Shown here: positions 53,768 through 62,344 of the stretch, piece after piece
How positions within the stretch are numbered: position 1 is the stretch's first letter
Layout of the letters: every line of letters starts with the position of its first letter
Assembly (NCBI GenBank): GCA_958439725.1
Contig: CAUBWJ010000004.1
Location: 1 to 64,000, forward strand
Source: an uncultured Muribaculaceae bacterium
GTDB taxonomy: Bacteria; Bacteroidota; Bacteroidia; Bacteroidales; Muribaculaceae
Reading direction: 5' to 3'
Length of the DNA: 64,000 nucleotides
Program-made: the position numbers and the translations under genes
The notes under the pieces: model-generated
Database searches by the model: none
What the model was told of the DNA's origin: nothing
The model's input: the letters and a program-made list of their open reading frames with translations, nothing else

Positions 53768-55348
53768 TTAAACAGGCTCTTGATTTAAGTTGAAACATTT
53801 CATTATGGCGCTTCTGATTTCCGCGGCGCCTTTTTCTTCGTTGCGCAGGATTTTTATCACGCTGGCTATGTATTGCTCTTTGGTCTGCAGTCCGCAGAGC
53901 TGCGCCACATTGGAAGTGGAGAGCATCGATTTCTGATTGTAGACCCTCAGCACACCCGCATAGTCGCCCGCGGCCACGTAGGAGCGGAACTCGCGGCACA
54001 GGTCCTCGTAGAGCCCGCGAGGGTTCACTTCCTGCCAGAGGTCCTGCACATGCTTCTCGAGGGTGTTGATTGAGGTGAAGCGGCCGTCGATGCGGTATTC
54101 CACGGTGCGTTTCACGCGGTGGCGCGTATGCTGGAGCGCCTGCTGCTTGAGGTCGGCTGCAAACTGGTTGATGATGGCTTTCTTCACCCGGGCCACAGCG
54201 CGCTGTCCGTCGCGGCCGTGGCGTGCGGCCACAGCCATTATCACCTCCTCGAGCATGAGGATGTTTTCCACTTCGGCCACTTCCGGCACCATCACGTTCT
54301 TGCGTCGGAGATAGTCAACCTCGTGGGCGTCGCGTCGGTCGCGGTCCACGATTCCCACCGAAACCATGTTGTGGAATGAGTTGAGGTCGTTGAATGTGCG
54401 CGTAGCCTCTATCACCTTGTTGCAGCTTCCGAGCGACTGCACGGTATAGTCGCGGAACACCAGGGGATAGAGTTTGGAATCGATGGAGTGAAGTCCGTCG
54501 CCCTCGATGAAGAGCACCGGTTTCCGGGAGCCGATCACCGACTGATACACGTCGTCGCCCAGCGGAGTGTTTTCGGGCAGCAGGCTGTAGGTCCAGCGCA
54601 CGGCGGGGGCGTCGAAATGCTGCACCCATACGGTCATGAAGTTCTGGCGCGAGGAGGCGAAGTCGAGGTCGTGGGTGGTATAGACAAACCGGCAGTCGGG
54701 GCGCATGAGCTCCAGGCGGTTCCACACTGACTGCAGTATGGAGGGATTGAGAAACATCTCCGGTGAATCCACCATCACCGTTGCTCCCTCGGGGGCGTAG
54801 GCCATTGCTCCGAGATAGTATATCACGGCGCGTTCGCCGGTGGAGAGCCTCAGGGCCGAATATGCGTCGTCCGATTTGTCGCGCTGGAACAGCAGGCTGC
54901 CGTTGGCTATGAGTATCTTGTTGTCGGGAAAAATCTCCCGCCAGAGTTCTATCACGGTGTCGAGGCGTGTGGGTCGCAGTTCGGCCGCCGGATCGGTTGC
55001 ATGGCGCAGCTTATAGTCGAGAAGGTTGAGCATCTCGTCGTGCATCAGCAGGGCTATGAGGCGTTCGAGCTGGGTGGTGGGGGAGTTGTGCGGCATTCCT
55101 TTCGCCACGGCGTCGGCGTAAAGAATGTCTATTACGGAACGCGATTTCGTGTAGTCGTCGCGTTCGAAGAGGGCCGCCAGTACCGATATATTCATCACCG
55201 GGTCGGTGAGATGGTCGGCGACCCACTGTGCGAAAAGGCTTTTGCCCGCGCCGTTGGCGCCCACTATTAGCAGCGGATTTCCCGAGGTGTCGAGGGTGAG
55301 AGTCTGTCCCTGCGGGTCGGGCGGAAGAATAATCGGTTGATGTTTCAT
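53768..55348 (-). CDS. fused AAA/ABC-type ATPase plus DUF4435 TOPRIM-like protein (PARIS-like)
   Basis: A 526-residue two-part protein. Residues 1-255 form an SMC/ABC-like ATPase: Walker A GANGAGKS (30-37), signature RLSTGERAVIYYLG (167-180), Walker B region ATVMVDSPEMFLNP (189-202) and H-loop TTHDLDF (224-230). The usual Glu after the Walker B Asp is Ser. Residues about 275-375 have a TOPRIM-like pattern: PVLFIEGD (Glu282, Asp284), VGIVDRDRRD (Asp335, Asp337) and an acidic VENILMLEE. This pairing is that of PARIS antiphage proteins AriA (ATPase) and AriB (DUF4435), here as one chain. It sits in an operon with sua5 and menA, so a housekeeping role is also possible. Confidence 0.78.
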   Translation of the reverse strand: MKHQPIILPPDPQGQTLTLDTSGNPLLIVGANGAGKSLFAQWVADHLTDPVMNISVLAALFERDDYTKSRSVIDILYADAVAKGMPHNSPTTQLERLIALLMHDEMLNLLDYKLRHATDPAAELRPTRLDTVIELWREIFPDNKILIANGSLLFQRDKSDDAYSALRLSTGERAVIYYLGAMAYAPEGATVMVDSPEMFLNPSILQSVWNRLELMRPDCRFVYTTHDLDFASSRQNFMTVWVQHFDAPAVRWTYSLLPENTPLGDDVYQSVIGSRKPVLFIEGDGLHSIDSKLYPLVFRDYTVQSLGSCNKVIEATRTFNDLNSFHNMVSVGIVDRDRRDAHEVDYLRRKNVMVPEVAEVENILMLEEVIMAVAARHGRDGQRAVARVKKAIINQFAADLKQQALQHTRHRVKRTVEYRIDGRFTSINTLEKHVQDLWQEVNPRGLYEDLCREFRSYVAAGDYAGVLRVYNQKSMLSTSNVAQLCGLQTKEQYIASVIKILRNEEKGAAEIRSAIMKCFNLNQEPV

Positions 55349-55379
55349 GGTATGGCGGTTATGAAGAGGTTAAAAGGTG

Positions 55380-55997
55380 TCAGAATTCAAATTCCACGGG
55401 GCCCTCGCGGAGCACTACGGGAGCGGAGGAGTCGGTGAGGTCTATCACGGCCGATGGCACTGCGGAGCCTGTGCCGGCATCTATCAGCATCTCCACTCCC
55501 ATTGCTTCCGCGCGGAGCTCGATTTCGCCCGGCTCCGTGATTTCCTCGGGCTGGAGTCCGTCGGAAGGAAGAGAGGTGGTGAGCAGGGGGGTGCCCAGCT
55601 CGCGGGCGAGCTCGCGGGCCACGTCGTTGTCGGGGATGCGGATGCCAACCTGCTTGCGCCCTTTGAAAATCTTCGGCATCGAGGGCGATGAGGGTAGGAT
55701 GAAGGTGAACGGGCCGGGAAGGTAGCGGCGCATGATGGCGAAGGCGCGGTTGTCGATGCGTGCGAATTCGCTTGCCTGGGAGAAATCGTGGCACACAACC
55801 GCCAGGGCGTTTTTCTGCGGGTTGAGGCCTTTTATACGGCATAGGGCTTCGGTGGCCTTGCGCGATGTGGCGTCGCAGCCTATGGCATAGAGTGTGTCGG
55901 TGGGGTAAATCACCAGTCCGTCGTCGCGCATTGCGTCGACAGCCCGTGAAAGCACGCGGCTGTCAATCGACGTGGGATGTATCTTGAGTGTGTTCAT
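55380..55997 (-). CDS. Sua5/YciO/YrdC-family L-threonylcarbamoyladenylate synthase
   Basis: A 205-residue protein with the YrdC fold, which makes threonylcarbamoyl-AMP for the t6A37 modification of ANN-reading tRNAs. The nucleotide/threonine pocket is IYPTDTLYAIGCDATSRKAT (30-49), then KNALAVVCHDFSQAS and PGPFTFILPSS; LLTTSLPSDG replaces the more usual SANxSG of TsaC, so YciO is an alternative. It has a promoter 25 bp upstream and starts the operon to the ATPase-TOPRIM gene and menA. Confidence 0.82.
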   Translation of the reverse strand: MNTLKIHPTSIDSRVLSRAVDAMRDDGLVIYPTDTLYAIGCDATSRKATEALCRIKGLNPQKNALAVVCHDFSQASEFARIDNRAFAIMRRYLPGPFTFILPSSPSMPKIFKGRKQVGIRIPDNDVARELARELGTPLLTTSLPSDGLQPEEITEPGEIELRAEAMGVEMLIDAGTGSAVPSAVIDLTDSSAPVVLREGPVEFEF

Positions 55998-56021
55998 GAT
56001 TTTTTACGGGTTCATGATTTT

Positions 56022-56053
56022 CAAAATTAGAAAAAAAATCGGAGCGGCGGAAA
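56022..56053 (-). promoter_or_regulatory. promoter of the sua5-ATPase-menA operon
   Basis: Minus-strand TTTC (56050-56053), a 20-bp spacer and TAATTTTG (56022-56029). The -33 element falls inside the hairpin terminator of the upstream M13 gene. Confidence 0.5.
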
Positions 56054-56068
56054 TCCGTCGCTCCGATT
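56030..56068 (-). terminator. terminator of the purC-ubiE-M13 operon
   Basis: A hairpin with arms AATCGGAGCG and CGCTCCGATT (extended inwards with one mismatch) and a run of eight T's on the minus strand, 35 bp after the M13 stop codon. Confidence 0.8.
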
Positions 56069-56102
56069 ATGTGGGAAGGGGTTATATTTTTTCCGGTTAT
56101 CC

Positions 56103-58154
56103 TTACCAGATTATTACGCGTTCCGATTCGGGACGGAACATGGGCTGGCCTTCGGTGATGTTGAAGGCCTCGAAGAAGGGCTGGAGGTTGCGCAGCGTCA
56201 CGTTCACGCGGTTTTTACCGAGTGAGTGAACGTCGCCCTGGGTGAGGGAGCGCATCTCGGCCTCGCGGATGTTCTGTGCCCAGAGGTTGGCGTAGTTCAT
56301 GTAGAACACCTGCATGGGGGTGAGACCGTCGATGGTTGCGGTGGCAACGTCGACGCCTTTTTCTTTCTGGGAGTTGAGGAATGCGGTCATTGCCACGCGC
56401 AGACCACCCTGGTCGGCGATGTTCTCACCGAGGGTATAGGCGCCGTTGGCGTTAAGTCCGGGAAGAACCTCAACCTGGTTGAACTGCTCCACGAGCTTGT
56501 CGGTAAGAGCCTTGAATGCCTCGGCATCCTGGGGTGTCCACCAGTCGGCCATGTTGCCTTTAGCGTCGAAGTGACGGCCCTGGTCGTCGAATCCGTGGGT
56601 CATTTCGTGGCCGATTACCACGCCGATGCCGCCATAGTTCTCTGCGTCGGAGCTTTCGGGGTCAAAGAAAGGAGCCTGGAGGATTGCGGCGGGGAACACG
56701 ATTTCGTTTGCCATGGGGTTGTAGTAGGCGTTGACGGTCTGGGGAGTCATGCCCCACTCGGTGCGGTCAACGGGCTTGCCCCATTTCGAGAGCTGGTCGC
56801 GGGTGTGCCACATAGAAACCTCGTGCATGTTCTCGTAGTAGCTCTTTTCGGGGTCGATGTTCATTGTGGTGTAGTCTTTCCACTTGTCGGGATAGCCGAT
56901 TTTCACGGTGAAGGCATCGAGTTTCTCGTGGGCGCGCGCTTTGGTAGTGTCGCTCATCCATGTGAGGGAGTCGATGTGCTGGCCGAGTGCGGTGCGGAGA
57001 TTCTCGACGAGGCCCAGCATGTACTGTTTTGACGATTCGGGGAAGTATTTCTCGACGTAGAGCTGGCCCACGGCCTCGCCCATGGCGCTTTCGGTGGCGC
57101 CGAGGGCGCGTTTCCATCGGGGACGCTGCTCCTGCACGCCGCTCATCACCTTGTTGAACTCAAACGAGGCGTTGGTGAAGTCGTCGGAGAGGTAGGGAGC
57201 CGCGCCGGCCACATATTTCCAGAGATAGTAGTCCTTTAGCTCGCGGTCGGAGAGCGACTGCATGAGAGTATTGGCGCGCGCCATGCTCTTGGGATCGGTT
57301 ACAATCACGGTGTCGATGGGAGTCTTTATGTCCATCGTCTCTACGAAGAAACGGTCCCAGGGCACTGCGGGATAGTCCTTTTTGAGGGTCTCGAAGGTGC
57401 GGGGGTTGTACATGGCCTGGATGTCGCGGCTTTCCTCGCGGGTCTTTGCGTCCTGAGCCATGGCGGTCTCTATTTTCATCACGGTGTTCATGATGCGTGC
57501 GGCGGTGTCGGCGCTGAAGCCGGCGTTCTGAAGCTGGTCGGTGATGAGCTTCTTGTAGGCCTCGCGCACTTCGGTGTTGCGCTGGTCGTCCTTGAGGTAG
57601 TAGTCGCGGTCACCGAGGCCCATGCTGCCTCCGCCGAGGTACATGGCATATTCATTTGAGTTGACCATGTTCTCCATGGGGCCTGCTCCCATGAACGGGC
57701 TGCAGTAATAGGTCTGGAGCCAGAGGAAGAGGTCGGTCATTCCCTCGTGGGGAGTGTTCTCGATTTTCTGGAGGTCGGCCTGGATGGGGGCGGCGCCGTC
57801 GTTGTTGCGGCGTGTGGAGTCCATGGCCTGGTTGTAGATGGTCGACACCTTGAATGCCACGGTGCCGGGTTCGGGGTTGGTGGCGGCGAGACCGGTGATG
57901 ATTTCCTTCACGCGGTTTTCCGATGAGTCGTTAAGTACGTTGAACTGGCCGTAGCGTGAGTATTCGGCTGTGAGAGGATGGGCTTTCTGCCATTTCTCGG
58001 TCACGTGTTCGTAGAAGTCGGTTCCGGCGGGGATGCTGTCGTTGACAAGCGATGCGTCGAGGCTCTTGAGATGCTCGGCGCGAGAGCCGGTGCAGGCGGT
58101 GATGCCTGCCAGCGTTGCTGCTGTGGCTAATGCCATGAATAGATGTTTATACAT
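56103..58154 (-). CDS. M13-family metallopeptidase (PepO/neprilysin-like), lipoprotein
   Basis: A 683-residue zinc endopeptidase. It starts with a lipoprotein signal (ATLAGITACTGSR), then the family N-terminal part (DFYEHVTEKWQKAHPL), an EPxxF-type helical domain and the catalytic domain with the zinc site IGHEMTHGFDDQGRHFD, GENIADQGGLRVAMTAF (third zinc Glu) and the C-terminal NAYYNPMANEIVFPAAIL upstream. It cleaves oligopeptides in the periplasm. The ATG at 58154 begins the signal and lies 8 bp after the ubiE stop. Confidence 0.93.
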   Translation of the reverse strand: MYKHLFMALATAATLAGITACTGSRAEHLKSLDASLVNDSIPAGTDFYEHVTEKWQKAHPLTAEYSRYGQFNVLNDSSENRVKEIITGLAATNPEPGTVAFKVSTIYNQAMDSTRRNNDGAAPIQADLQKIENTPHEGMTDLFLWLQTYYCSPFMGAGPMENMVNSNEYAMYLGGGSMGLGDRDYYLKDDQRNTEVREAYKKLITDQLQNAGFSADTAARIMNTVMKIETAMAQDAKTREESRDIQAMYNPRTFETLKKDYPAVPWDRFFVETMDIKTPIDTVIVTDPKSMARANTLMQSLSDRELKDYYLWKYVAGAAPYLSDDFTNASFEFNKVMSGVQEQRPRWKRALGATESAMGEAVGQLYVEKYFPESSKQYMLGLVENLRTALGQHIDSLTWMSDTTKARAHEKLDAFTVKIGYPDKWKDYTTMNIDPEKSYYENMHEVSMWHTRDQLSKWGKPVDRTEWGMTPQTVNAYYNPMANEIVFPAAILQAPFFDPESSDAENYGGIGVVIGHEMTHGFDDQGRHFDAKGNMADWWTPQDAEAFKALTDKLVEQFNQVEVLPGLNANGAYTLGENIADQGGLRVAMTAFLNSQKEKGVDVATATIDGLTPMQVFYMNYANLWAQNIREAEMRSLTQGDVHSLGKNRVNVTLRNLQPFFEAFNITEGQPMFRPESERVIIW

Positions 58155-58162
58155 TGTGATAA

Positions 58163-58909
58163 TTACTTGGTTGCTGTGTAAATGGTGCAGACTCCGAATG
58201 TGAGCGGGAGGGCGCGTGCGTTGGTCCAGCCTGACTGCTCTATGAGGCGGCACATGTCGGCGCCCTGCGGGACGGCCGCTATGCTTTCGGGCAGATAGGA
58301 ATAGGCGCGTGAGTCACGGCTCACCAGGCGCCCCACGGCGGGGATGATGCAGCGCGTATAGAAGCGGTAGAGCGGCGCGGTGAGGCGTCCGCGGGGAGTG
58401 GACAGCTCTATGACGCACAGGCTGCCACCCTTGCGGGCCACGCGGGCCATCTCGCGGTAGCCGGCCGAGAGGTCGGCGAAGTTGCGCACTCCGAAGGCGG
58501 CCGTTACGCAGTCCATCTCGCCGTCGGCAAATGGAAGGGCCAGACAGTCGGCAACGCGGAGCTCAATGGCGTCGGAGGCTCCGGCAGCGGCGATTTTGCG
58601 GCGTCCCACCTCAATCATGCCCTCGGAAAGATCCACTCCGGTGATTCCGCGCGCGGGGCACAGGCGGCGGTGCAGCTCCAGAGCGAGGTCGGCGGTGCCG
58701 GTAGCCACGTCGAGGATACGCTGCGGCCTGTCTGGGGCTATGAGGCTTATGGCCTTGCGGCGCCAGAGGCGGTCGATGCCCAGGGTCATGGCGCGGTTCA
58801 TGAAATCGTAGGCGGGGGCGATGTTGTCGAACATCGCCTCCACCTGCTGTGATTTTCCGCGGTTGTCGGAGTCGCCGTAGGGGTTTATGTTTTCGCAGTC
58901 GGCGTGCAT
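58163..58909 (-). CDS. ubiE: demethylmenaquinone methyltransferase (UbiE/MenG)
   Basis: A 248-residue class I SAM methyltransferase that makes menaquinone from demethylmenaquinone. UbiE features are VEAMFDNIAPAYDFMNRAMT at the N-terminus, the SAM motif ILDVATGTADLALELHRRLC, ITGVDLSEGMIEVGRRKI, and AAFGVRNFADLSAGYREMAR. The start at 58909 (MHADCENINPYG) fits the purC stop at 58918; longer in-frame starts lie inside purC. With menA it indicates respiration using menaquinone. Confidence 0.95.
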   Translation of the reverse strand: MHADCENINPYGDSDNRGKSQQVEAMFDNIAPAYDFMNRAMTLGIDRLWRRKAISLIAPDRPQRILDVATGTADLALELHRRLCPARGITGVDLSEGMIEVGRRKIAAAGASDAIELRVADCLALPFADGEMDCVTAAFGVRNFADLSAGYREMARVARKGGSLCVIELSTPRGRLTAPLYRFYTRCIIPAVGRLVSRDSRAYSYLPESIAAVPQGADMCRLIEQSGWTNARALPLTFGVCTIYTATK

Positions 58910-58917
58910 GCGGCGTC

Positions 58918-59871
58918 TCAGAGCTGTATGTTCTGGAGGCAGTCCAGAACGTTTACGGCTATGCGGTCTTTGAGGTTTGACTCGTCGGCCTTTACAAACG
59001 GACGTCCTGTCACGTGCTCGTAAAGCTCGATATAACGGTCGGTAACTGTGGCGATGAACTCGGGTGTCATCTCGGGCACTTTCTGGCCGGGCTTGCCCAT
59101 GAATCCGTTCTCGATGAGCCATTGGCGCACGAATTCCTTGGAGAGCTGACGCTGGGGCTCGCCTTTGCGGAAGCGCTCCTCGTAGCCGTCGGCGTAGAAA
59201 TAGCGTGAAGAGTCGGGGGTGTGGATCTCGTCGATGAGATAGATTTTGTCGTTGTGCTTGCCGAACTCATATTTCGTGTCCACGAGAATCAGACCTTTTT
59301 CAGCGGCCATCTTGGTGCCGCGTTCGAAGAGGGCGCGGGTGTAGCGTTCCACCACTTCATAGTCGGCGGCGCTCATGATGCCCTGGGCGATTATCTCTTC
59401 TTTGGAGATGTTCTCGTCGTGTCCGGCCTCGGCCTTGGTGGTGGGGGTGATGATGGGCTCGGGGAAGCGCTCGTTCTCACGCATTCCGTCGGGGAGCTTC
59501 ACGCCGCAGAGCTCGCGGCAACCGGCCTGGTATTCGCGCCATGCGCTTCCGGTGAGGTATCCGCGGATAATCATTTCCACGCGGAAGCCCTCGCAGCGGA
59601 TTCCGACGGCCACCATGGGGTCGGGAGTGGCGAGTTTCCAGTTGGGCACGATGTCGGCGGTGGAGTCGAGGAAGTATGTGGCTATTTCGTTCAGCACCTG
59701 ACCTTTGTAGGGGATGCCTTCGGGGAGCACGACGTCGAAGGCCGAGATGCGGTCTGTGGCGACCATCACCAGGAGGTCTTCACCTATGGAATAGACGTCG
59801 CGTACTTTGCCGTGATACACTCCGGTCTGACCGGGAAAGTGGAAGTCGGTGCTTAACAATGCTTTAGCCAT
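58918..59871 (-). CDS. purC: phosphoribosylaminoimidazole-succinocarboxamide synthase
   Basis: A 317-residue SAICAR synthetase of the longer, eukaryote-like type: ligates aspartate to CAIR in purine synthesis. Motifs are GKVRDVYSIG (nucleotide site, 21-30), ATDRISAFDVVLPEGIPYKG, GYLTGSAWREYQAG and IYLIDEIHTPDSSRYF. It begins an operon with ubiE (8 bp apart) and the M13 protease gene. Confidence 0.96.
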   Translation of the reverse strand: MAKALLSTDFHFPGQTGVYHGKVRDVYSIGEDLLVMVATDRISAFDVVLPEGIPYKGQVLNEIATYFLDSTADIVPNWKLATPDPMVAVGIRCEGFRVEMIIRGYLTGSAWREYQAGCRELCGVKLPDGMRENERFPEPIITPTTKAEAGHDENISKEEIIAQGIMSAADYEVVERYTRALFERGTKMAAEKGLILVDTKYEFGKHNDKIYLIDEIHTPDSSRYFYADGYEERFRKGEPQRQLSKEFVRQWLIENGFMGKPGQKVPEMTPEFIATVTDRYIELYEHVTGRPFVKADESNLKDRIAVNVLDCLQNIQL

Positions 59872-59950
59872 GATAATCTGATTGGATGCAAAGTTGAAAA
59901 TAATAGTTGTTTGAATTATGGGGCGAAATTACTCAAAAATTTGATATTGA

Positions 59951-59958
59951 CAAAATTA
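59951..59958 (-). promoter_or_regulatory. -7 box of the purC operon
   Basis: Minus-strand TAATTTTG, 80 bp upstream of the purC start codon, in the gap after the sulfatase gene. No clear -33 box; no purine-type regulatory site was recognised. Confidence 0.4.
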
Positions 59959-59976
59959 GTGTGACCGGCGTCCGGT

Positions 59977-61410
59977 TTATCTGTAGCCGGGCTTGCGGCG
60001 TCCGGAGCCTTCGTGGCCCGTGAGGTCGTCGCCCAGATCCTGGCGGTAGCGGTCGGCGGCCTCGCTCAGGCGCCGGGCCACTTCGGGATGCTGCGATATG
60101 ATGTTGTAGCGTTCGCCGGGGTCGCGCCGCATGTCGTAAAGCTCACATTCCTCCACTTTCAGATTGACCATCTTTCCTGGTTTACCGTCGTTGCCGGGCA
60201 TGCCGTAGCCCAGATAGGGATGGGGGAAGATGAGTTTATAGGTGCCGTCGGTTATGGCCTCGAGGCTGTTGTCCTGATAGTAGAGGGCGAGTTCGCCGCG
60301 CACTGGGTCAGTGTCGGGGTTCTCAAGCATGGGAACCATGCTCAGGCCGTCTATCTTATGGGCGGGGAGCGGAGCGCCTGCAAGCGAGGCGAATGTGGGG
60401 AGGATGTCAATGTTGGATGCGAGGCTGTTGCACACGGTGCCTTCGGGAATGTGGTCTTTCCAGTAAGCGATGAAGGGCACGCGCAGACCGCCGTTGAATG
60501 TGGTGGCCTTGGCCTCGCGCAGTCCGGCGGTGGAGCCGGCATGGTTGCCGTAGGCTATCCACGGGCCGTTGTCGGAGGTGAATATCACCAGTGTGTTGCG
60601 GGTGAGGCCCAGCTCCTCGAGCGTCTGCATCACCTCGCCCACGCTCCAGTCGAGTTCCATCATCACGTCGCCATACAGTCCCTGGCCGCTCTTGCCCTTG
60701 AACTTGTCGGAGACAGCAAGCGGCACATGAGGCATGGAGTGGGCGAGATAGAGGAAGAACGGCCGGTCTTTGTTCTCGCGGATGAATTCGACGCTCCGGC
60801 GTGTATATTCGGTGGTGAGGGGCGACTGGTCGAGGTTGTAGCCAAGCACGGTGTTGCCCTCGTAGGTGGGAAGATCGGGGAAATCCCACTGCGGGTGGAA
60901 GGGCCACATGTCGTTGGAGTACGGCAGTCCGTACCAGCGGTCGAAGCCGTGTTGCAGCGGCAGGAATTTCTCGGCGTCGCCAAGGTGCCATTTGCCGAAT
61001 ATGGCTGTGGCGTAATCGCGCTTTTTCAGCACCTCTGCTATGGTTTCCTCAGAGTCGTTTATGCCGTAGGGGCATCCGGGGCTGGGCGCGTGGGCGAAGC
61101 CTATGCGGTTGGGGTAACAGCCGGTGAGAAGTCCGGCGCGCGAGGCTCCGCTGATAGGCTGCACGGCATAAAAGTTGGTGAACCGCATGCCCTCTCCGGC
61201 CAGACGGTCTATATTTGGTGTCTTGTAGTTGACGGTACCTGTATAGGAGAAGTCGCCGAGTCCGGCATCGTCGAGGTTAATCAGCACAAAGTTTATGTGG
61301 TCGGGATTTTTCGCGGGCTGGGGCGCCTTGTCGGGCCGGGCGGCAAGCATTGTGCCGGGAACCAGCGCCGAAACGGCTGCTGTAAGCGGTATGGTTCTGA
61401 GATGTTTCAT
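59977..61410 (-). CDS. exported Ser-type sulfatase (S1 family)
   Basis: A 477-residue alkaline-phosphatase-fold sulfatase with a signal peptide (to about ML-A-A, residue 24). The metal site starts VLINLDDAGLGDFSYTG (Asp47, Asp48); the residue that becomes formylglycine is serine in ISGASRAGLLTG (Ser87), so an anaerobic radical-SAM maturase (anSME) is required. FGKWHLGD and VIFTSDNGPW complete the metal and sulfate ligands. Ser-type sulfatases with this pattern remove sulfate from mucin or glycosaminoglycan sugars. The start at 61410 begins the signal; no anSME is in the window. Subfamily unassigned. Confidence 0.9.
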   Translation of the reverse strand: MKHLRTIPLTAAVSALVPGTMLAARPDKAPQPAKNPDHINFVLINLDDAGLGDFSYTGTVNYKTPNIDRLAGEGMRFTNFYAVQPISGASRAGLLTGCYPNRIGFAHAPSPGCPYGINDSEETIAEVLKKRDYATAIFGKWHLGDAEKFLPLQHGFDRWYGLPYSNDMWPFHPQWDFPDLPTYEGNTVLGYNLDQSPLTTEYTRRSVEFIRENKDRPFFLYLAHSMPHVPLAVSDKFKGKSGQGLYGDVMMELDWSVGEVMQTLEELGLTRNTLVIFTSDNGPWIAYGNHAGSTAGLREAKATTFNGGLRVPFIAYWKDHIPEGTVCNSLASNIDILPTFASLAGAPLPAHKIDGLSMVPMLENPDTDPVRGELALYYQDNSLEAITDGTYKLIFPHPYLGYGMPGNDGKPGKMVNLKVEECELYDMRRDPGERYNIISQHPEVARRLSEAADRYRQDLGDDLTGHEGSGRRKPGYR

Positions 61411-61752
61411 GGAATGAATATGATAATGGTTGAAACGGTTTGACGGATTACTGATACATGTCATGGCCGAACGCCCAGCCGCGGTAGTTGGCGGGCAGCG
61501 AGGGTTTCTAATCCTTTAATTTGGTATGGTGTGTAAAATTAGCGAACTTATCGCACACCTCAAAATCCGGGGGCGCTTTCACGCTTGTTGGCGGGAGGGG
61601 GGAGGAACGCAGAACAGCGCGGGAACGGCAGAATAACGCAGAACTTAAATCTTTTTTTGATGATGGGAATTGATTAAGTGTTATGAACCGTGTTGAAATG
61701 GATATTGTTTAGACGATAAGTATGATTGAAATGTGAAAATCAAATCTTCGGT
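61411..61752. other. gene-free gap between sulfatase and small membrane-protein genes
   Basis: A 342-bp divergent gap. It holds an AT-rich upstream region for both neighbours and short imperfect AACGCAGAAC repeats near 61604-61645. No promoter box or gene is convincing. Confidence 0.5.
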
Positions 61753-61953
61753 ATGGATAAGATGCCTTACATAGGACTGACGGTGGTTGCACTTGGTTTT
61801 ATACTGCCGTGGCTTGCGCGGGCCTATTTCTCGTGGCGGGCGATGAAAGATGATGATAATATCTATTCGGCTACCCGCCAGAGTTATATCAAATATCTCA
61901 AAATGGTGCGTTGGGTGTTGGTCATTATTGGTTTTATTCTCATGAACTGGTAA
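61753..61953 (+). CDS. tiny membrane protein, paralogue 1
   Basis: A 66-residue protein with two hydrophobic helices (about 8-22 and 46-64) around a basic loop. It shares with the next gene the helix-loop pattern and the exact motif SWRAMK after the first helix (FSWRAMKDDDNI vs ISWRAMKGDRRF). No family is recognised. The start MDKMPYIGLTV at 61753 is preferred. It is followed by a broken copy of the terminator sequence that ends the second gene, so the two look like a gene-plus-terminator duplication. Confidence 0.65.
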   Translation: MDKMPYIGLTVVALGFILPWLARAYFSWRAMKDDDNIYSATRQSYIKYLKMVRWVLVIIGFILMNW

Positions 61954-61987
61954 GCGTTTCCCCGAAAAGATAAAGTCATTTAAATAG

Positions 61988-62008
61988 AAACAGCGATGCG
62001 CCGGACCG
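61988..62008. repeat. decayed copy of the downstream terminator arm
   Basis: AAACAGCGATGCGCCGGACCG, truncated here to 20 bases in quotation as AACAGCGATGCGCCGGACCG, is identical to the left arm and loop at 62278-62297. The right arm is missing, so this copy cannot form the hairpin. Confidence 0.75.
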
Positions 62009-62041
62009 AATGTGGGTTGTAATCGACTTAAATGCTATGAT

Positions 62042-62263
62042 ATGGAAGGGTTGGTTTATCTGGGCTTTTCTCTCGCGGTGGCGGGTGCTGTGTTGCCTAA
62101 GCTGGGACGGATATATATCAGTTGGCGGGCAATGAAGGGCGACAGAAGGTTTGAGGACCCCGATGTCCGCCGATACTATTTCCTTGAGTTCAGAAAAGCG
62201 GGTCTGGGAATGGTGGTGTTAGGGTTCGTTTCCTTTTTCATAGCAGAAATAATGTTCAGATAG
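62042..62263 (+). CDS. tiny membrane protein, paralogue 2
   Basis: A 73-residue protein with two hydrophobic helices (about 5-22 and 51-71) and the shared SWRAMK loop, homologous by eye to the gene at 61753. The start MEGLVYLGFSLAVAG is chosen at 62042; earlier in-frame starts are less natural. It is followed by an intact terminator. Function unknown; such pairs may act as dimers in the inner membrane. Confidence 0.65.
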   Translation: MEGLVYLGFSLAVAGAVLPKLGRIYISWRAMKGDRRFEDPDVRRYYFLEFRKAGLGMVVLGFVSFFIAEIMFR

Positions 62264-62274
62264 GTTAGGAAATA

Positions 62275-62321
62275 AAAAACAGCGATGCGCCGGACCGGAT
62301 GGGTGGCACATCGCTGTTTTT
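62275..62321. terminator. bidirectional terminator between small membrane protein and SlyD-like genes
   Basis: A 13-bp perfect stem (AAAAACAGCGATG / CATCGCTGTTTTT at 62275-62287 and 62309-62321) with A-rich and T-rich ends, serving both convergent genes. Confidence 0.85.
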
Positions 62322-62344
62322 ATGGGGTGGCTGGCGGGGCGCTA

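Noticed and set aside
60013..61443. A 476-residue open frame antisense to the sulfatase gene
   Set aside because: Same artefact: a stop-poor complementary frame; the sulfatase motifs on the other strand are complete.
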